64,000 nucleotides of DNA, from the NCBI GenBank assembly GCA_000504425.1, contig KI632513.1:351629-415628 (forward strand). The letters are read 5' to 3'. The stretch's first letter is position 1. Each line of letters begins with the position of its first letter. Shown here in pieces: positions 27,035 through 36,909 of the stretch. This stretch comes from Rhodopseudomonas palustris JSC-3b. Lineage in GTDB: Bacteria; Pseudomonadota; Alphaproteobacteria; Rhizobiales; Xanthobacteraceae. Both the position numbers and the translations under genes were made by a program. The notes beneath the pieces were generated by a model. That model did not search any database. It was not told where the DNA came from and saw only the letters and a program-made list of their open reading frames with translations.

Positions 27035-27978
27035 AGGATCGCTTGCAGCCCGCAGCCCCCGAGCATCACTTTCAGCGCGCGGCCGATATCGTCGGGCGTC
27101 GCCTCGCGCCGCGCCTCGGCATTGAGGAACGGGTCCTCGACGCGGTGGCCGCCATAGACGCGCGGCCCGGCCAGCGCCAGATCGAGCGCGCCGGCCATCG
27201 CGCTTTCCGGCCAGCCGGCATTGGGCGAACGATGTTTTGGCGCGTCGCGGCGCATCACCTGCAAGGCGCGCGTCACGCTGCCGCCAGCGAGCGGCGCGGC
27301 CAGCGCCAACAGCACGCCGGACAGCCGGGCAGGGGCGAGGTTGAGGAGATCATCGAAACGCGCCGCGGCCCAGCCGAACGATTCAAAGCGCTCATTGCGA
27401 TGGCCGATCATCGAGTCGGCGGTGTTGACCGCCTTATAGATCAACAGCCCCGGCAGGCCGAGCAGCGCCAGCCAGAACACCGGCGCGACGATGCCGTCGG
27501 AAAAATTCTCGGCGCTGGATTCGATCGCGGCGCGGGACACGCCCGCTTGATCGAGCTGCGCCGGATCGCGGCCGACAATCATGGTCACCGCGCTGCGCGC
27601 GCCCTCAAGCCCGCCGCTGGCGAAGGCGTCGCGCACCTTGGCGACGTGCTGATAGAGGCTGCGCTGCGCAATCAGCACCGAGGCCAAGACGCCGAGCAGC
27701 AGCGTGCCGATCAGGCTTCCCTGCAGCAGCCATTGCAGCACCGCGCCGATCGCGCCCGCGGTTATGATCAGCGCGCCGAGCGCCACGATGCCGGCTGCCT
27801 TGCGCCGCGGCGCCGGCCAGGCGTCACGATTGAGATGACGGTCGAGCCAGTCGATCTGCGCGCCGATCAGCACCACCGGATGCGGCAGCCGGCGCCACAG
27901 CCAATCCGGATCGCCGATCAGCGCATCGGCGGCGAGCGCGATCAGCACGATCAACAACGCATGGTCTGCAATCAGCAA
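27007..27978 (-). CDS. cbiB: Adenosylcobinamide-phosphate synthase (CbiB/CobD type)
   Basis: 323 aa membrane protein attaching the aminopropanol(-phosphate) arm to cobyric acid. [23 protein letters not shown] is split by helices; [16 protein letters not shown] and [24 protein letters not shown] are signatures. Convergent with cobQ (28-bp overlap) and divergent from cobD, 35 bp away. Confidence 0.94.
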   Translation of the reverse strand: MLIADHALLIVLIALAADALIGDPDWLWRRLPHPVVLIGAQIDWLDRHLNRDAWPAPRRKAAGIVALGALIITAGAIGAVLQWLLQGSLIGTLLLGVLASVLIAQRSLYQHVAKVRDAFASGGLEGARSAVTMIVGRDPAQLDQAGVSRAAIESSAENFSDGIVAPVFWLALLGLPGLLIYKAVNTADSMIGHRNERFESFGWAAARFDDLLNLAPARLSGVLLALAAPLAGGSVTRALQVMRRDAPKHRSPNAGWPESAMAGALDLALAGPRVYGGHRVEDPFLNAEARREATPDDIGRALKVMLGGCGLQAILYAAAWPLL

Positions 27979-28013
27979 GCGGCAACTCCGTGCAGCAGGT
28001 TTTGGAGATGACG

Positions 28014-29057
28014 ATGAAACATGGCGGGGATCTCGCAGAAGCCGTTGCGCGCCATGGCGGCACGCGCGAGCAATGGCTCGATCTGTCTACTGGCATCAAT
28101 CCGCGGCCTTGGTCCATCGCAAATTTCGATGATGGGCTGTGGCAGCGGCTGCCGTCGCACAGCGATGAATTGGCACTGCAGGAAGCGGCACGCGCGGCCT
28201 ATGCCGTGCCCGAGCAGGTGGCGCTGGTCGCTGCGCCCGGCACGCAGGCGCTGATCCAATGGCTGCCTCATCTGGCGCCGGCCGGAGCGATTGCGATCGT
28301 CGGCCCTACCTATGCCGAACATCAGCAGGCCTGGCGCAACGCCGGCCGCGAGGTGGTCACCATCGCCTCGCTGGATCAGCTGCCCGATGACGTCCGTCAT
28401 GTGCTGATCGTCAATCCCAACAATCCCGATGGTCGGATCGCGAGCCATGACGCGCTGGCTGCGGCAGCGCAGAAACTGGCGGCGCGCGGCGGCTGGCTGG
28501 TGATCGATGAAGCATTTGCGGATGTCGATCCGGTGATCAGCGCCGCCTCGTTGGCCCAACACTGGCCGGTGGTGATCCTGCGCTCGTTCGGCAAGTTCTA
28601 CGGCCTTGCCGGCATGCGGCTTGGCTTCGCATTGGCGCCCGCGGCGATTGCGGACCGGCTCGCTCTGGCGCTCGGTCCGTGGAGCTGTTCGGGGCCGGCG
28701 CTGGTGATCGGCGCCGCGGCGCTGCTTGATCAAACATGGGCGGAGCAGACCAGGGCGCGGCTGCGCGTTGAGGCTGCTGCGCTCGATCAGGTGCTGATCG
28801 ACGCGGGCCTTGAGCCCGTCGGTGGCACCTCGCTGTATCGCCTGGTGCGCTGTCCGCAAGCTTTGGAGCTGCACGCCGCGCTGGCGCGGCAGCGGATCTG
28901 GTGCCGCTGTTTCGACTGGTCGGCGGAACTGCTGCGGTTCGGGCTGCCCGCTGATCAGGCCGGGCTTGCGCGATTGGCGGCGGCGCTGGCTGAAGCCGGT
29001 GCCGCGGTCAGCGGCTTGACCAGCGGCAGATGCGCATCGCCATCGCCTTCAAGATAG
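28014..29057 (+). CDS. cobD: L-threonine-O-3-phosphate decarboxylase
   Basis: 347 aa PLP aminotransferase-fold enzyme (cobC in Paracoccus naming). Makes aminopropanol phosphate. LDLSTGINPRPW, VNPNNPDGR, VIDEAFAD and the PLP Lys in SFGKFYGLAGMRLGF are visible. ATG at 28014 has GGAG 6 bp upstream; an ATG at 28008 and a GTG at 27990 are less likely. Its last 103 bp overlap the convergent acetyltransferase gene. Confidence 0.9.
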   Translation: MKHGGDLAEAVARHGGTREQWLDLSTGINPRPWSIANFDDGLWQRLPSHSDELALQEAARAAYAVPEQVALVAAPGTQALIQWLPHLAPAGAIAIVGPTYAEHQQAWRNAGREVVTIASLDQLPDDVRHVLIVNPNNPDGRIASHDALAAAAQKLAARGGWLVIDEAFADVDPVISAASLAQHWPVVILRSFGKFYGLAGMRLGFALAPAAIADRLALALGPWSCSGPALVIGAAALLDQTWAEQTRARLRVEAAALDQVLIDAGLEPVGGTSLYRLVRCPQALELHAALARQRIWCRCFDWSAELLRFGLPADQAGLARLAAALAEAGAAVSGLTSGRCASPSPSR

Positions 29058-29539
29058 CCGAGCCGCTGATAGAGCCGGCGCGCGCCGGCATTGCTGGCCA
29101 GCACTGATAGCTCGATCTGGCTGGCGCCTTGCGCAAGCGCGGCACGTTCCAGGCTGCGCAGCACCGCGCTGCCGATGCCGGCATTGCGGGCGGCCGGGGC
29201 GATCAGAATATCGACCAGCACCCAAGCAGGCGGCCCGTCGCCACGCTGGCGCGCGGCGACGATCATCCGACCGATGGCGTTGTCGCCTTGGCAGATCAAT
29301 AGCTGTTCGGCATCCGGATAGGTTTTGGCAAAGCCGGTGCACTGCGCCGCCCATTGCTGATCGAGCAGCGCGCGCATTACCGGTTGAGGCAGGCCGAGCG
29401 GTGCGAATATCGCGCTGCGATCGTCGGCAAACAGATCGCGGCAAAACGCCTGGTCGTGGCTGCTGACCGGCCGCCAGCTCAGCGACCGATCAGCAGCGAT
29501 CAACGCGGCCATGATGCTGTAGTCAGCGGCCGGTGTCAT
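28955..29539 (-). CDS. GNAT-family N-acetyltransferase
   Basis: 194 aa. Acetyl-CoA-binding motif A is LIAPAARNAGIGSAVLRSLE; motif B follows (IELSVLASNAGARRLYQRLGY). The C-terminal ~20 residues are Ala/Ser-rich and antisense to the end of cobD, so the original stop may have been lost. It is the last gene of the tail-collar run (20 bp from the nearest), with which it may be co-transcribed. Confidence 0.82.
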   Translation of the reverse strand: MTPAADYSIMAALIAADRSLSWRPVSSHDQAFCRDLFADDRSAIFAPLGLPQPVMRALLDQQWAAQCTGFAKTYPDAEQLLICQGDNAIGRMIVAARQRGDGPPAWVLVDILIAPAARNAGIGSAVLRSLERAALAQGASQIELSVLASNAGARRLYQRLGYLEGDGDAHLPLVKPLTAAPASASAAANRASPA

Positions 29540-29559
29540 GAACCAGAGCCTTCGGACGA

Positions 29560-30084
29560 TCAGTCGAAAAATGGGTATTCGCCCTGATAGGCGATGCAAT
29601 AGACCAGCGCCAAGGTCGGCTGCATGTTGGCATGAGCGGCATTGTTGCCGGTTGGGCCGATCGATGGCGCGAATTCCGTGTTGGCCGGCGGCGGCAAGAA
29701 ACCGCTGAAACCCGGATCGATCACGACGGTGGAGGTCGCGCTCGGGCCGGGCGTGGCATTGGCGGCGTTCTTGTTGCCGATCTGAACATTGTGGCTATGC
29801 GACGCCATCTGCATGGTCGAAAGCGTCACGGTTGGCGTGCCAACCTGGGATGCTAATGCACGAGGGGTCAGCCCCGGTCCCTGACCCTGGCCCATCACCA
29901 CCCGGCCGATCAGATTCGGCAGCTTGAAGGTGCTGACGCCGTCGCCGCCATAGATCTTGCCGATCAATGTGAACAGCGGCTGATAGAGTTGCACAGCCAG
30001 GGTGCGGCCATCGCAGGGCAGCCAGCCGTCTGGGATGTAGATGATCGGAAAAGCCTGAATTTCACCAATGAAAGGATCGGACAT
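29560..30084 (-). CDS. Phage tail-collar-domain protein (copy 1)
   Basis: 174 aa. Microcystin-dependent-protein/tail-collar type: FIGEIQAFPIIYIPDGWLPC, GDGVSTFKLPNLIGRVVMG, SHSHNV, and a C-terminal NMQPTLALVYCIAYQGEYP. Phage versions form tail-fibre collars; bacterial stand-alone copies have unknown roles. ATG at 30084 has GAGGAA upstream. One of three tandem paralogues; no other phage genes are present. Confidence 0.85.
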   Translation of the reverse strand: MSDPFIGEIQAFPIIYIPDGWLPCDGRTLAVQLYQPLFTLIGKIYGGDGVSTFKLPNLIGRVVMGQGQGPGLTPRALASQVGTPTVTLSTMQMASHSHNVQIGNKNAANATPGPSATSTVVIDPGFSGFLPPPANTEFAPSIGPTGNNAAHANMQPTLALVYCIAYQGEYPFFD

Positions 30085-30212
30085 GGTTCCTCGCAAACTG
30101 TCGGCGCAGCTGCGCGCCTTTGTGATCAATCAGTTCAGGGCATAATCAAAAGAGTCAGCGTGACCCGCGGCGCCGTCGTGGCGCGGCCGGCCGCACTTGC
30201 GGGCTGGTGGCG

Positions 30213-30746
30213 TCACGGCCGGTCCGGATAAATTCCTGTGAGGGCAATGCAGTAATTGCCGGCCTGGCTCGGCATCATGTTGGGGTGCGGCTGCGATCCA
30301 CCGGACGGCAGCACGGACGGGGCCATCACCATGTAGCTAGTGATACTGGCCTGCGGCGCAAAGAGTTTTGCGGTGGCCGAACTGGCGGTGGCGAGCCGGA
30401 CGGTGTTGTCCGGGATCGCGGTGGTGGCAGGCGCCGTGCTCGCCATCAGCGGATGGCTGTGCGCTGGCAATTCCGCTTCGGTCAATGTGTGGGCTTCCTC
30501 GCCGCCTTGTTGGGCGAGCGTCCGTGCGCTGAGACCCGGACCCGTGCCTTGCGCAATCGGCACCCGGCCGCGCAGGTCCGGCAGCTTGAAATTGTTGATG
30601 CCATCCCCGCCAAAGCTGATGCCGATCAGCGAATAGAGCGCTTCATTGCCTCTGATCGCGAGGGTGGAGCCGTCGCAGACAGCCCAGCCATTCGGGACGC
30701 GCGGAAAGCCAAACAGGCGGATTTCGCCTATGAAACAATCGGACAT
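30213..30746 (-). CDS. Phage tail-collar-domain protein (copy 2)
   Basis: 177 aa paralogue: FIGEIRLFGFPRVPNGWAVC, LIGISFGGDGINNFKLPDL, RGRVPIAQGTGPGLS, and C-terminal NMMPSQAGNYCIALTGIYP. The middle is variable compared with its neighbours, as expected if the exposed part differs. 128 bp separate it from copy 1 and 64 bp from copy 3. Confidence 0.85.
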   Translation of the reverse strand: MSDCFIGEIRLFGFPRVPNGWAVCDGSTLAIRGNEALYSLIGISFGGDGINNFKLPDLRGRVPIAQGTGPGLSARTLAQQGGEEAHTLTEAELPAHSHPLMASTAPATTAIPDNTVRLATASSATAKLFAPQASITSYMVMAPSVLPSGGSQPHPNMMPSQAGNYCIALTGIYPDRP

Positions 30747-30810
30747 GATGCTGGAAATCCTTGTTGCACACAGCAGGAGAGGAAAGCGCTGATCAGCGCT
30801 GGCGACCCGC

Positions 30811-31341
30811 TTAGTTGGGCCGTGGTGGATAGACCCCGCTCACTGCGATCACGTAGTTGAGCACCAGAAACGGTTGCATGTTGTTGTGCGTCTGACCGCC
30901 GCCGCCGGGCGCGATATTGGTGTCGGAAGGCAAGTTGATCGGCGACGTTGGCGGGCCGAAAATCGACAGCACCGGCGCGGTGTTGGTGCCGAACAACCGG
31001 TTCGCCGGAGTCGTGACGCGCGTTCCACCCGCGGTGATAGTCGCCTGAAGGCCGTGATCGTGAACGGGCAACTGATTGGTTTGCAGCCTGACCGCCTCGT
31101 CGCCAGCGGCCTGTCCCAATCGGTAACTGCCGTTGATGTCGCTGCCGAGCACCGCCCGGCCGCACAGATTGGGCAGCGCAAAATTGCTCCGGCCGTCGCC
31201 GCCATAGGTGGTGCCCAGCAGCGAATACAAAGCCTGGTTCTGCGCAATCGTGAGAAGTGCTCCATTACAGAGCGCCCAGCCTCGCGGGGCAAAGTTGAGC
31301 GCGGTCATCATGATTTGTCCGAGATAGGGCTCTGAAGGCAT
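30811..31341 (-). CDS. Phage tail-collar-domain protein (copy 3)
   Basis: 176 aa paralogue and first gene of the run: YLGQIMMTALNFAPRGWALC, GTTYGGDGRSNFALPNLCGR, HDHGLQ and NNMQPFLVLNYVIAVSGVYP. A lux-box-like palindrome lies ~100 bp upstream. Confidence 0.85.
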   Translation of the reverse strand: MPSEPYLGQIMMTALNFAPRGWALCNGALLTIAQNQALYSLLGTTYGGDGRSNFALPNLCGRAVLGSDINGSYRLGQAAGDEAVRLQTNQLPVHDHGLQATITAGGTRVTTPANRLFGTNTAPVLSIFGPPTSPINLPSDTNIAPGGGGQTHNNMQPFLVLNYVIAVSGVYPPRPN

Positions 31342-31441
31342 GGCGACGTCCTTGAGTTGAAAGGGAGGAGTCGGTCGCTAATCAGGCGAAAATATCGCGT
31401 ATGACGCTAATCATGGCTCATAAAAATACTTTAACGTGCGC

Positions 31442-31461
31442 GCCTGGTACGACTACCAGGA
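31442..31461. promoter_or_regulatory. lux-box-type palindrome
   Basis: CCTGGTA (31443-31449) and TACCAGG (31454-31460) are perfect inverted arms around CGAC. The 20-bp window fits the NNCTG-N10-CAGNN pattern used by LuxR-type quorum-sensing regulators. It lies between the divergent tail-collar and autotransporter genes and could serve both. No luxI/luxR gene is in the window. Confidence 0.5.
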
Positions 31462-31623
31462 TGCAATGTGGCCTCGCCGCAACAACAGGTAGAAGAATCC
31501 GGATTCAGTTTTGATTGCGTAGAGTTCCTCTTGCAATCAGTCCGGGAGTGATTGTCTGCTAAGCGAACAGGTGACTGCGGCGGCGTTGGACGCTGGCAGT
31601 GCCGCGACAGCGGACAGGCAAAT

Positions 31624-34600
31624 ATGCAGGACGGGCAGGGGAAGTACTCGGCCGCGCTGTGTCGGCTGGGCGGGATAGCTGTGTGCTTTTCGATGGCGAT
31701 GCGCGCTGTGCGACTGGTGGCGCTGAGCGTTATTGCCTATCTCGCCACGGTGATCGTGGTGTCCGCCGCTTGTAATCAAACGGTGGATTTTACGGGGAAA
31801 GTTCTCAACGACACCGTGACGCTCGACGTGTCGAGCTGCGGTGAGAATCTGCGGGGCGGTCTGTACCCCGTCAACGGCTTCAATTCGCAAGACGCGCCGC
31901 CAATGGGAACCGGCGGCACCACCTCGGCCATCACCACGGCGACGATGACGGGCGGCAATGGTGCGACCTTTCTGATCACGCCGGAGACTGACGATCTCGG
32001 TACGACCTATGTGCGCTACCAGTTCAAGCTCACTGGACTGGGTTCCTCGACCTCGACCTCCGTTACCACGTACTACGCCGCAACTAGCTGTCCTGTGACA
32101 GGCACCTGTCCGCTCGCCACAGCCCCGCCCAATCTACTCTACGGCATCACTGACACAGCCTATCCGATCACCATCAACAACATCCCGCTGAGCGGCCCGA
32201 CGATCAGCTCGGTGTCACCGAGCGCCGGCCCGACCTCGGGTGGCACCTCGGTGACCATCACTGGTAGCGGTTTTACCGGGGCGACGGCGGTGACGTTTGG
32301 TGGCACCGCCGCGGCAAGCTTCACGGTCGATTCGGCGACGCAGATCACCGCCACCACGCCAGCCCATAGCGCAGGCACCGTGAGTGTCGTGGTGACCACG
32401 CCGGACGGGTCCGGCACTGGCACCAATCTGTTCACCTATGCTGCGGCGCCGTCAGTCAGTTCCGTGTCGCCGACGGCCGGGCCGACCGCGGGCGGCACGT
32501 CGGTGACCATCACCGGCACGAATTTCACCGGCGCGACCGCGGTGACTTTTGGCGGCAGCGCCGCCACAGGCGTCACCGTGGTCAACGCCACCACTATCAC
32601 CGCAACCACCCCGGCCCATGTGGCGGGCGTGGTCGATGTCGCGGTCACCACCCCGGGCGGCACCGGCACCGGCAGCAATCTCTACACTTATGCCGCTGCG
32701 CCGACGGTCAGTTCCGTGTCGCCGAGCGCAGGCTCGACCGCGGGCGGCACCTCGGTGACCATCACCGGCACCAACTTCACCGGCGCCAGCGCGGTGACGT
32801 TCGGCGGCAGCGCGGCGGCGAGCTACACGGTCGATTCCGCGACCCAGATCACCGCGACCACGCCAGCCCATGCGGCGGGTCTGGTCAATGTGGTGGTGAC
32901 CACGGCGGGTGGCAGCGGCACCGGCAGCAATCTGTACGACTATGTCGTCACGCCGGCGGTCAGTTCCGTATCGCCCAATGCCGGGCCGATTGCCGGCGGC
33001 ACCTCGGTGACCATTACCGGCAGCAATTTCACTGGCGCCACGGCGGTGACCTTTGGCGGCAGCGCCGCCACCGGCATTACCGTGGTCAATGCCACCACCA
33101 TCACCGCGACCACACCGGCCCATGCCGTCGGCACGGTCGATATTGTGGTGACCACGCCCGCAGGCAGCGGCACCGGCAGCAATCTCTACACCTATGCCGC
33201 CGCGCCGACCGTTAGTTCGGTGTCGCCGACGGCCGGGCCGACCGCGGGCGGCACCTCGGTGACTATCACCGGCACCAATCTGACCGGCGCCAGTGCCGTG
33301 ACCTTTGGCGGCAGTGCGGCGACCGGCATCACCGTGGTCAATGCCACCACCATCACTGCGACCACGCCGGCTCATGCCGCGGGGTTGGTCGATGTGGTGG
33401 TGACCACGCCGGGCGGCACCGGCACCGCCAGCAACGCTTATAGCTACGTGCCGGCGCCGACCGTGACCAGCATATCGCCTGTTGCCGGGCCGACGGCGGG
33501 CGGCACCTCGGTGACCATTACCGGCACCAATTTCACCGGCGCCAGCGCGGTGACGTTCGGCGGCAGCGCGGCAGCGAGCTACACGGTCGATTCTGCAACC
33601 CAGATCACCGCGACCACGCCGGCCCACGCCGCCGGCGCCGTCAATGTGGTGGTGACCACAGCGGGCGGCAGCGGAACCGGCAGCAATATCTACGAATACG
33701 TGGCCGCGCCGACCGTGAGTGCAGTGTCGCCCAGTGCCGGGCCGATCGCAGGCGGCACCTCGGTGACCATTACCGGCACCAATTTCACTGGCGCCACCGC
33801 GGTGACCTTTGGCAGCACGGCGGCAGCGAGCTACACGGTCGATTCCGCGACCCAGATCACGGCGACCACGCCAGCCCATGCCGCGGGCTCGGTCAATGTC
33901 GCGGTGACCACGGTGGGCGGCACCGGCACCGGCAGCAATCTCTACAGCTACGCTTCCACGCCGACCGTCAGTTCCGTGTCGCCGAGCGCTGGGCCGACCG
34001 CGGGCGGCACCTCGGTGACGATCACCGGCAGCAATTTCACCGGCGCCAGCGCGGTGACCTTTGGCGGTAGCGCGGCGACCGGCATCACGGTGGTCAATGC
34101 CACCACTATCACCGCGACCACGCCGGCTCATGCCGCGGGGCAGGTCGATGTCGTGGTGACCACGCCGGGCGGCACCGGCACCGGCGTCAACCTCTACACC
34201 TATGCGGCGGCGCCTGCGGTCAGCGCGATCTCGCCCAGCAGCGGCAGCACCGCGGGCGGCACCTCGGTCACCATCACCGGCAGCGATTTCATCGGGGTGT
34301 CGGCTGTGACCATCGGCGGTTTCGCAGCGACTGGCGTCAGCGTCGTCAATGCCACCACCATCACCGCGACCACCCCGGCTCACGCCGCGGGCACGGTCGA
34401 TGTGGTCGTCACCGCGGCCGGCGGCGTCGGCACCGGCAGCAATCTCTACAGCTATGTGGTGATGCCGGTGGTTAGTTCGGTGTCGCCGAGTGCCGGGCCG
34501 CTGGCCGGCGGCGCCTCGGTCACCATCACCGGCAACAACTTTACGGGCGCCACCGCGGTGACGTTTGGCGGCAGCGCGGCGGCGAGCTTCACCGTCGATT

Positions 34601-36909
34601 CCGCGACCCAGATCACCGCGACCACGCCGGCCCACGCCGCCGGCACGGTGAGCGTGGCAGTGACCACCGCCGCGGGCACCGGCACTGGCAGCAACCTCTA
34701 CACCTATTCGGCGGCACCAACCGTCACCGCTGTCTCGCCGGATGCCGGGCCGCTCGCGGGCGGCACGTCGGTGACCATCACCGGCAGCGGTTTCACCGGC
34801 GCGAGCGCGGTGACCTTTGGCGGCAGCGCTGCCACCGGCATCACCGTGGTCAATGCCACCACCATCACCGCGACCACGCCCGCGCATGCCGCAGGCGTCG
34901 TGGATGTGGTGGTGATCGCACCGGGCGGCAGCGGCACCGGCAGCAATTTGTTCCGCTATGCCGCGGGGCCGGTGGTGTCGTCGGTGTCGCCGAATTCGGG
35001 CTCGACCGCGGGCGGCAGCTCGGTGACCATCACCGGCAGCAATTTTACGGGCGCCACCGCGGTGACCTTTGGCGGCAGCGCCGCCACCGGCATCACCGTG
35101 GTCAATGCCAGCACCATCACCGCGACCACCCCGGCCCATGCCGCGGGCACGGTTGATATCGCGGTGACCACGCCGGGCGGCAGCGGCACCGGCAGCAATC
35201 TCTACAGCTATGTGGTTGGCCCGACCGTAAGCAGTGTATCGCCGAATTCCGGGCCGGGCGGCGGCGGCACCTCGGTGACCATCACCGGCAGCGGCTTTTC
35301 CGGGGCGACTGCCGTCACCTTTGGCGGCACCGCGGCCACCAGTTTTAGCGTGACCAATGCCACCACCATCGCGGCGACTACGCCCGCCCATGCCGCCGGC
35401 GCGGTCGATGTGGTGGTGACCACGCCGGGCGGCTCCGGCACCGGCACCGGGCTGTTCACCTATGTGTTCTCCACCACCAGCACCACGCTGACTTCCTCGC
35501 TTAATCCGAGCGAAGTCGGCCAGGCGGTGACGTTCACCGCCACGGTCAGCGCCGGCGGCCCGACGCCGACCGGCACGGTGACCTTCACCGAGGGCGGGCA
35601 GGTGCTCGGCAGCGCGACATTGGTGAGCGGCGTCGCCAGCTTCACCACCGCCGCGCTGCCGCGTGGCAGTCACAGCATCACCGCGGTCTATGCCGGCAAT
35701 GGCTCGTTCTCGAGCAGCACCTCGGCGGTGCTGGTGCAGGCCGTGAACATCCCGACCGATAGCGTGCGGCTGCGCGCCATGCAGATCGTCGGCAGCCGCG
35801 CGGTGGCGCAGGTGTCCGGCGCCACCATCACCAATGCCATTGATCTTGCGATCAATGAGGGTTTTAGCGAGCGCGGCACGCTGTTGATGCCGAGCAGCGG
35901 CGGCCTGCGTTTCAACTTTGCCGCCGACCCCGAACAGCAGCCGGATACGAGCGCGGAAGCGCCGGTCAGTGAGCGCTGGCACTCGCTTGGGGTGGGGCGC
36001 TCAAGGCCCAGCGAGCGCAGCGGCGGGGCGTCGTCGCGCATCAATGATGCCTTTGCGGCCATTGACATCGTCAAGGCGCAGAAGGCGCCGCCTGCGGCGC
36101 GGCTGATCGAACAGAAGGACTGGCTGGCCTGGGCTGATATCAAGGGCAGCGGCATCGGCCAGTGGAGCGGCAGCAACACCGCGGCGCCGCTGTACGGTCA
36201 TCAGCTCAATTTCATGGCGGGCGTGACGCGCAAGCTGTCGCCGACCTTTCTGGTTGGCATGGTCGGCGGCTACGAAACCTTCGACTACAAATCCGACACG
36301 CTCAGCAGCCGGCTGAAGGGCGATGGCTGGACCATTGGCTCCTATCTCGGCTGGCGGTTTGCCCAAAATCTGCGGCTCGATACGGCGGTGGCCTATACCG
36401 GGCTCGGCTATGACAGCTCGTCGGGCGCCGCGCTCGGCCAGTTCAACGGTCATCGCTGGCTGCTGTCGGGCGGGTTGATCGGCTCATCGACGCTGTATGG
36501 CCTGGCGATCGAACCGTCGGCCAAGGTGTACGCGCTATGGGAGCGCCAAAACGCCTATATCGACACGTTGGGCACCGCGCAGACGGCGCGTGATTTCTTC
36601 AACGGCCGCGCCTCGGGCGGGCTGCGCATGACCTATCCCTGGCAGCTCGATGACGGCATCACGCTCGCGCCCTATGTCGGCGCGTTCGGCGATTACTATT
36701 TCACGGGCGACAGCGCCGAGAGCTTAACGCTGCCGGGCGCGACGCTGGCGTCGGTGCCGCTGCTGGAAGGCTGGTCGGCGCGCTTCACCTCGGGGCTGGC
36801 CGCCAGATTCGGCAATGGCGCCGCGGTGGCATTCGGCGCGGAGCTGGGCGGCATCGGCAGCAATGTGCAGATCTGGACGTTGCGGGGCCGCACATCCGTG
36901 CCGTTCTGA
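31624..36909 (+). CDS. Autotransporter with thirteen IPT/TIG repeats
   Basis: About 1761 aa. A charged N-terminal extension precedes a signal-like helix (RLVALSVIAYLATVIVVSAA), then a ~130-residue unique domain. Thirteen 84-residue IPT/TIG repeats follow (PTVSSVSPSAGP... start, TATTPAHAAG middle), then one Ig-like domain (TFTATVSAGGPTPTGTVTF). A ~270-residue autotransporter beta-barrel ends the protein with terminal Phe, starting near DWLAWADIKGSGIGQWSGS. It should be exported and displayed on the outer membrane, possibly as an adhesin. The start is uncertain: ATG 31624 is used, with 31693 and 31699 closer to the signal helix. Confidence 0.88.
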   Translation: MQDGQGKYSAALCRLGGIAVCFSMAMRAVRLVALSVIAYLATVIVVSAACNQTVDFTGKVLNDTVTLDVSSCGENLRGGLYPVNGFNSQDAPPMGTGGTTSAITTATMTGGNGATFLITPETDDLGTTYVRYQFKLTGLGSSTSTSVTTYYAATSCPVTGTCPLATAPPNLLYGITDTAYPITINNIPLSGPTISSVSPSAGPTSGGTSVTITGSGFTGATAVTFGGTAAASFTVDSATQITATTPAHSAGTVSVVVTTPDGSGTGTNLFTYAAAPSVSSVSPTAGPTAGGTSVTITGTNFTGATAVTFGGSAATGVTVVNATTITATTPAHVAGVVDVAVTTPGGTGTGSNLYTYAAAPTVSSVSPSAGSTAGGTSVTITGTNFTGASAVTFGGSAAASYTVDSATQITATTPAHAAGLVNVVVTTAGGSGTGSNLYDYVVTPAVSSVSPNAGPIAGGTSVTITGSNFTGATAVTFGGSAATGITVVNATTITATTPAHAVGTVDIVVTTPAGSGTGSNLYTYAAAPTVSSVSPTAGPTAGGTSVTITGTNLTGASAVTFGGSAATGITVVNATTITATTPAHAAGLVDVVVTTPGGTGTASNAYSYVPAPTVTSISPVAGPTAGGTSVTITGTNFTGASAVTFGGSAAASYTVDSATQITATTPAHAAGAVNVVVTTAGGSGTGSNIYEYVAAPTVSAVSPSAGPIAGGTSVTITGTNFTGATAVTFGSTAAASYTVDSATQITATTPAHAAGSVNVAVTTVGGTGTGSNLYSYASTPTVSSVSPSAGPTAGGTSVTITGSNFTGASAVTFGGSAATGITVVNATTITATTPAHAAGQVDVVVTTPGGTGTGVNLYTYAAAPAVSAISPSSGSTAGGTSVTITGSDFIGVSAVTIGGFAATGVSVVNATTITATTPAHAAGTVDVVVTAAGGVGTGSNLYSYVVMPVVSSVSPSAGPLAGGASVTITGNNFTGATAVTFGGSAAASFTVDSATQITATTPAHAAGTVSVAVTTAAGTGTGSNLYTYSAAPTVTAVSPDAGPLAGGTSVTITGSGFTGASAVTFGGSAATGITVVNATTITATTPAHAAGVVDVVVIAPGGSGTGSNLFRYAAGPVVSSVSPNSGSTAGGSSVTITGSNFTGATAVTFGGSAATGITVVNASTITATTPAHAAGTVDIAVTTPGGSGTGSNLYSYVVGPTVSSVSPNSGPGGGGTSVTITGSGFSGATAVTFGGTAATSFSVTNATTIAATTPAHAAGAVDVVVTTPGGSGTGTGLFTYVFSTTSTTLTSSLNPSEVGQAVTFTATVSAGGPTPTGTVTFTEGGQVLGSATLVSGVASFTTAALPRGSHSITAVYAGNGSFSSSTSAVLVQAVNIPTDSVRLRAMQIVGSRAVAQVSGATITNAIDLAINEGFSERGTLLMPSSGGLRFNFAADPEQQPDTSAEAPVSERWHSLGVGRSRPSERSGGASSRINDAFAAIDIVKAQKAPPAARLIEQKDWLAWADIKGSGIGQWSGSNTAAPLYGHQLNFMAGVTRKLSPTFLVGMVGGYETFDYKSDTLSSRLKGDGWTIGSYLGWRFAQNLRLDTAVAYTGLGYDSSSGAALGQFNGHRWLLSGGLIGSSTLYGLAIEPSAKVYALWERQNAYIDTLGTAQTARDFFNGRASGGLRMTYPWQLDDGITLAPYVGAFGDYYFTGDSAESLTLPGATLASVPLLEGWSARFTSGLAARFGNGAAVAFGAELGGIGSNVQIWTLRGRTSVPF
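32197..35472 (+). repeat. Thirteen 252-bp tandem repeats inside the autotransporter
   Basis: The unit is exactly 252 bp (84 codons); unit 1 begins at 32197, unit 2 at 32449 and unit 13 at 35221. Units are highly similar in DNA as well as protein, and two sub-types alternate (VDSATQI and VVNATTI in the middle). Copy-number change by recombination or slippage is likely, and short-read assemblies could miscount. Confidence 0.95.

Noticed and set aside
29560-31341. Prophage remnant
   Set aside because: Only collar-domain proteins are present: no integrase, capsid, terminase or lysis genes, and no att repeats seen.
32452-35982. A 1176-codon open frame antisense to the autotransporter
   Set aside because: It arises because the 252-bp repeats lack stops in that frame; its peptide is a low-complexity Arg/Gly/His repeat with no family features.
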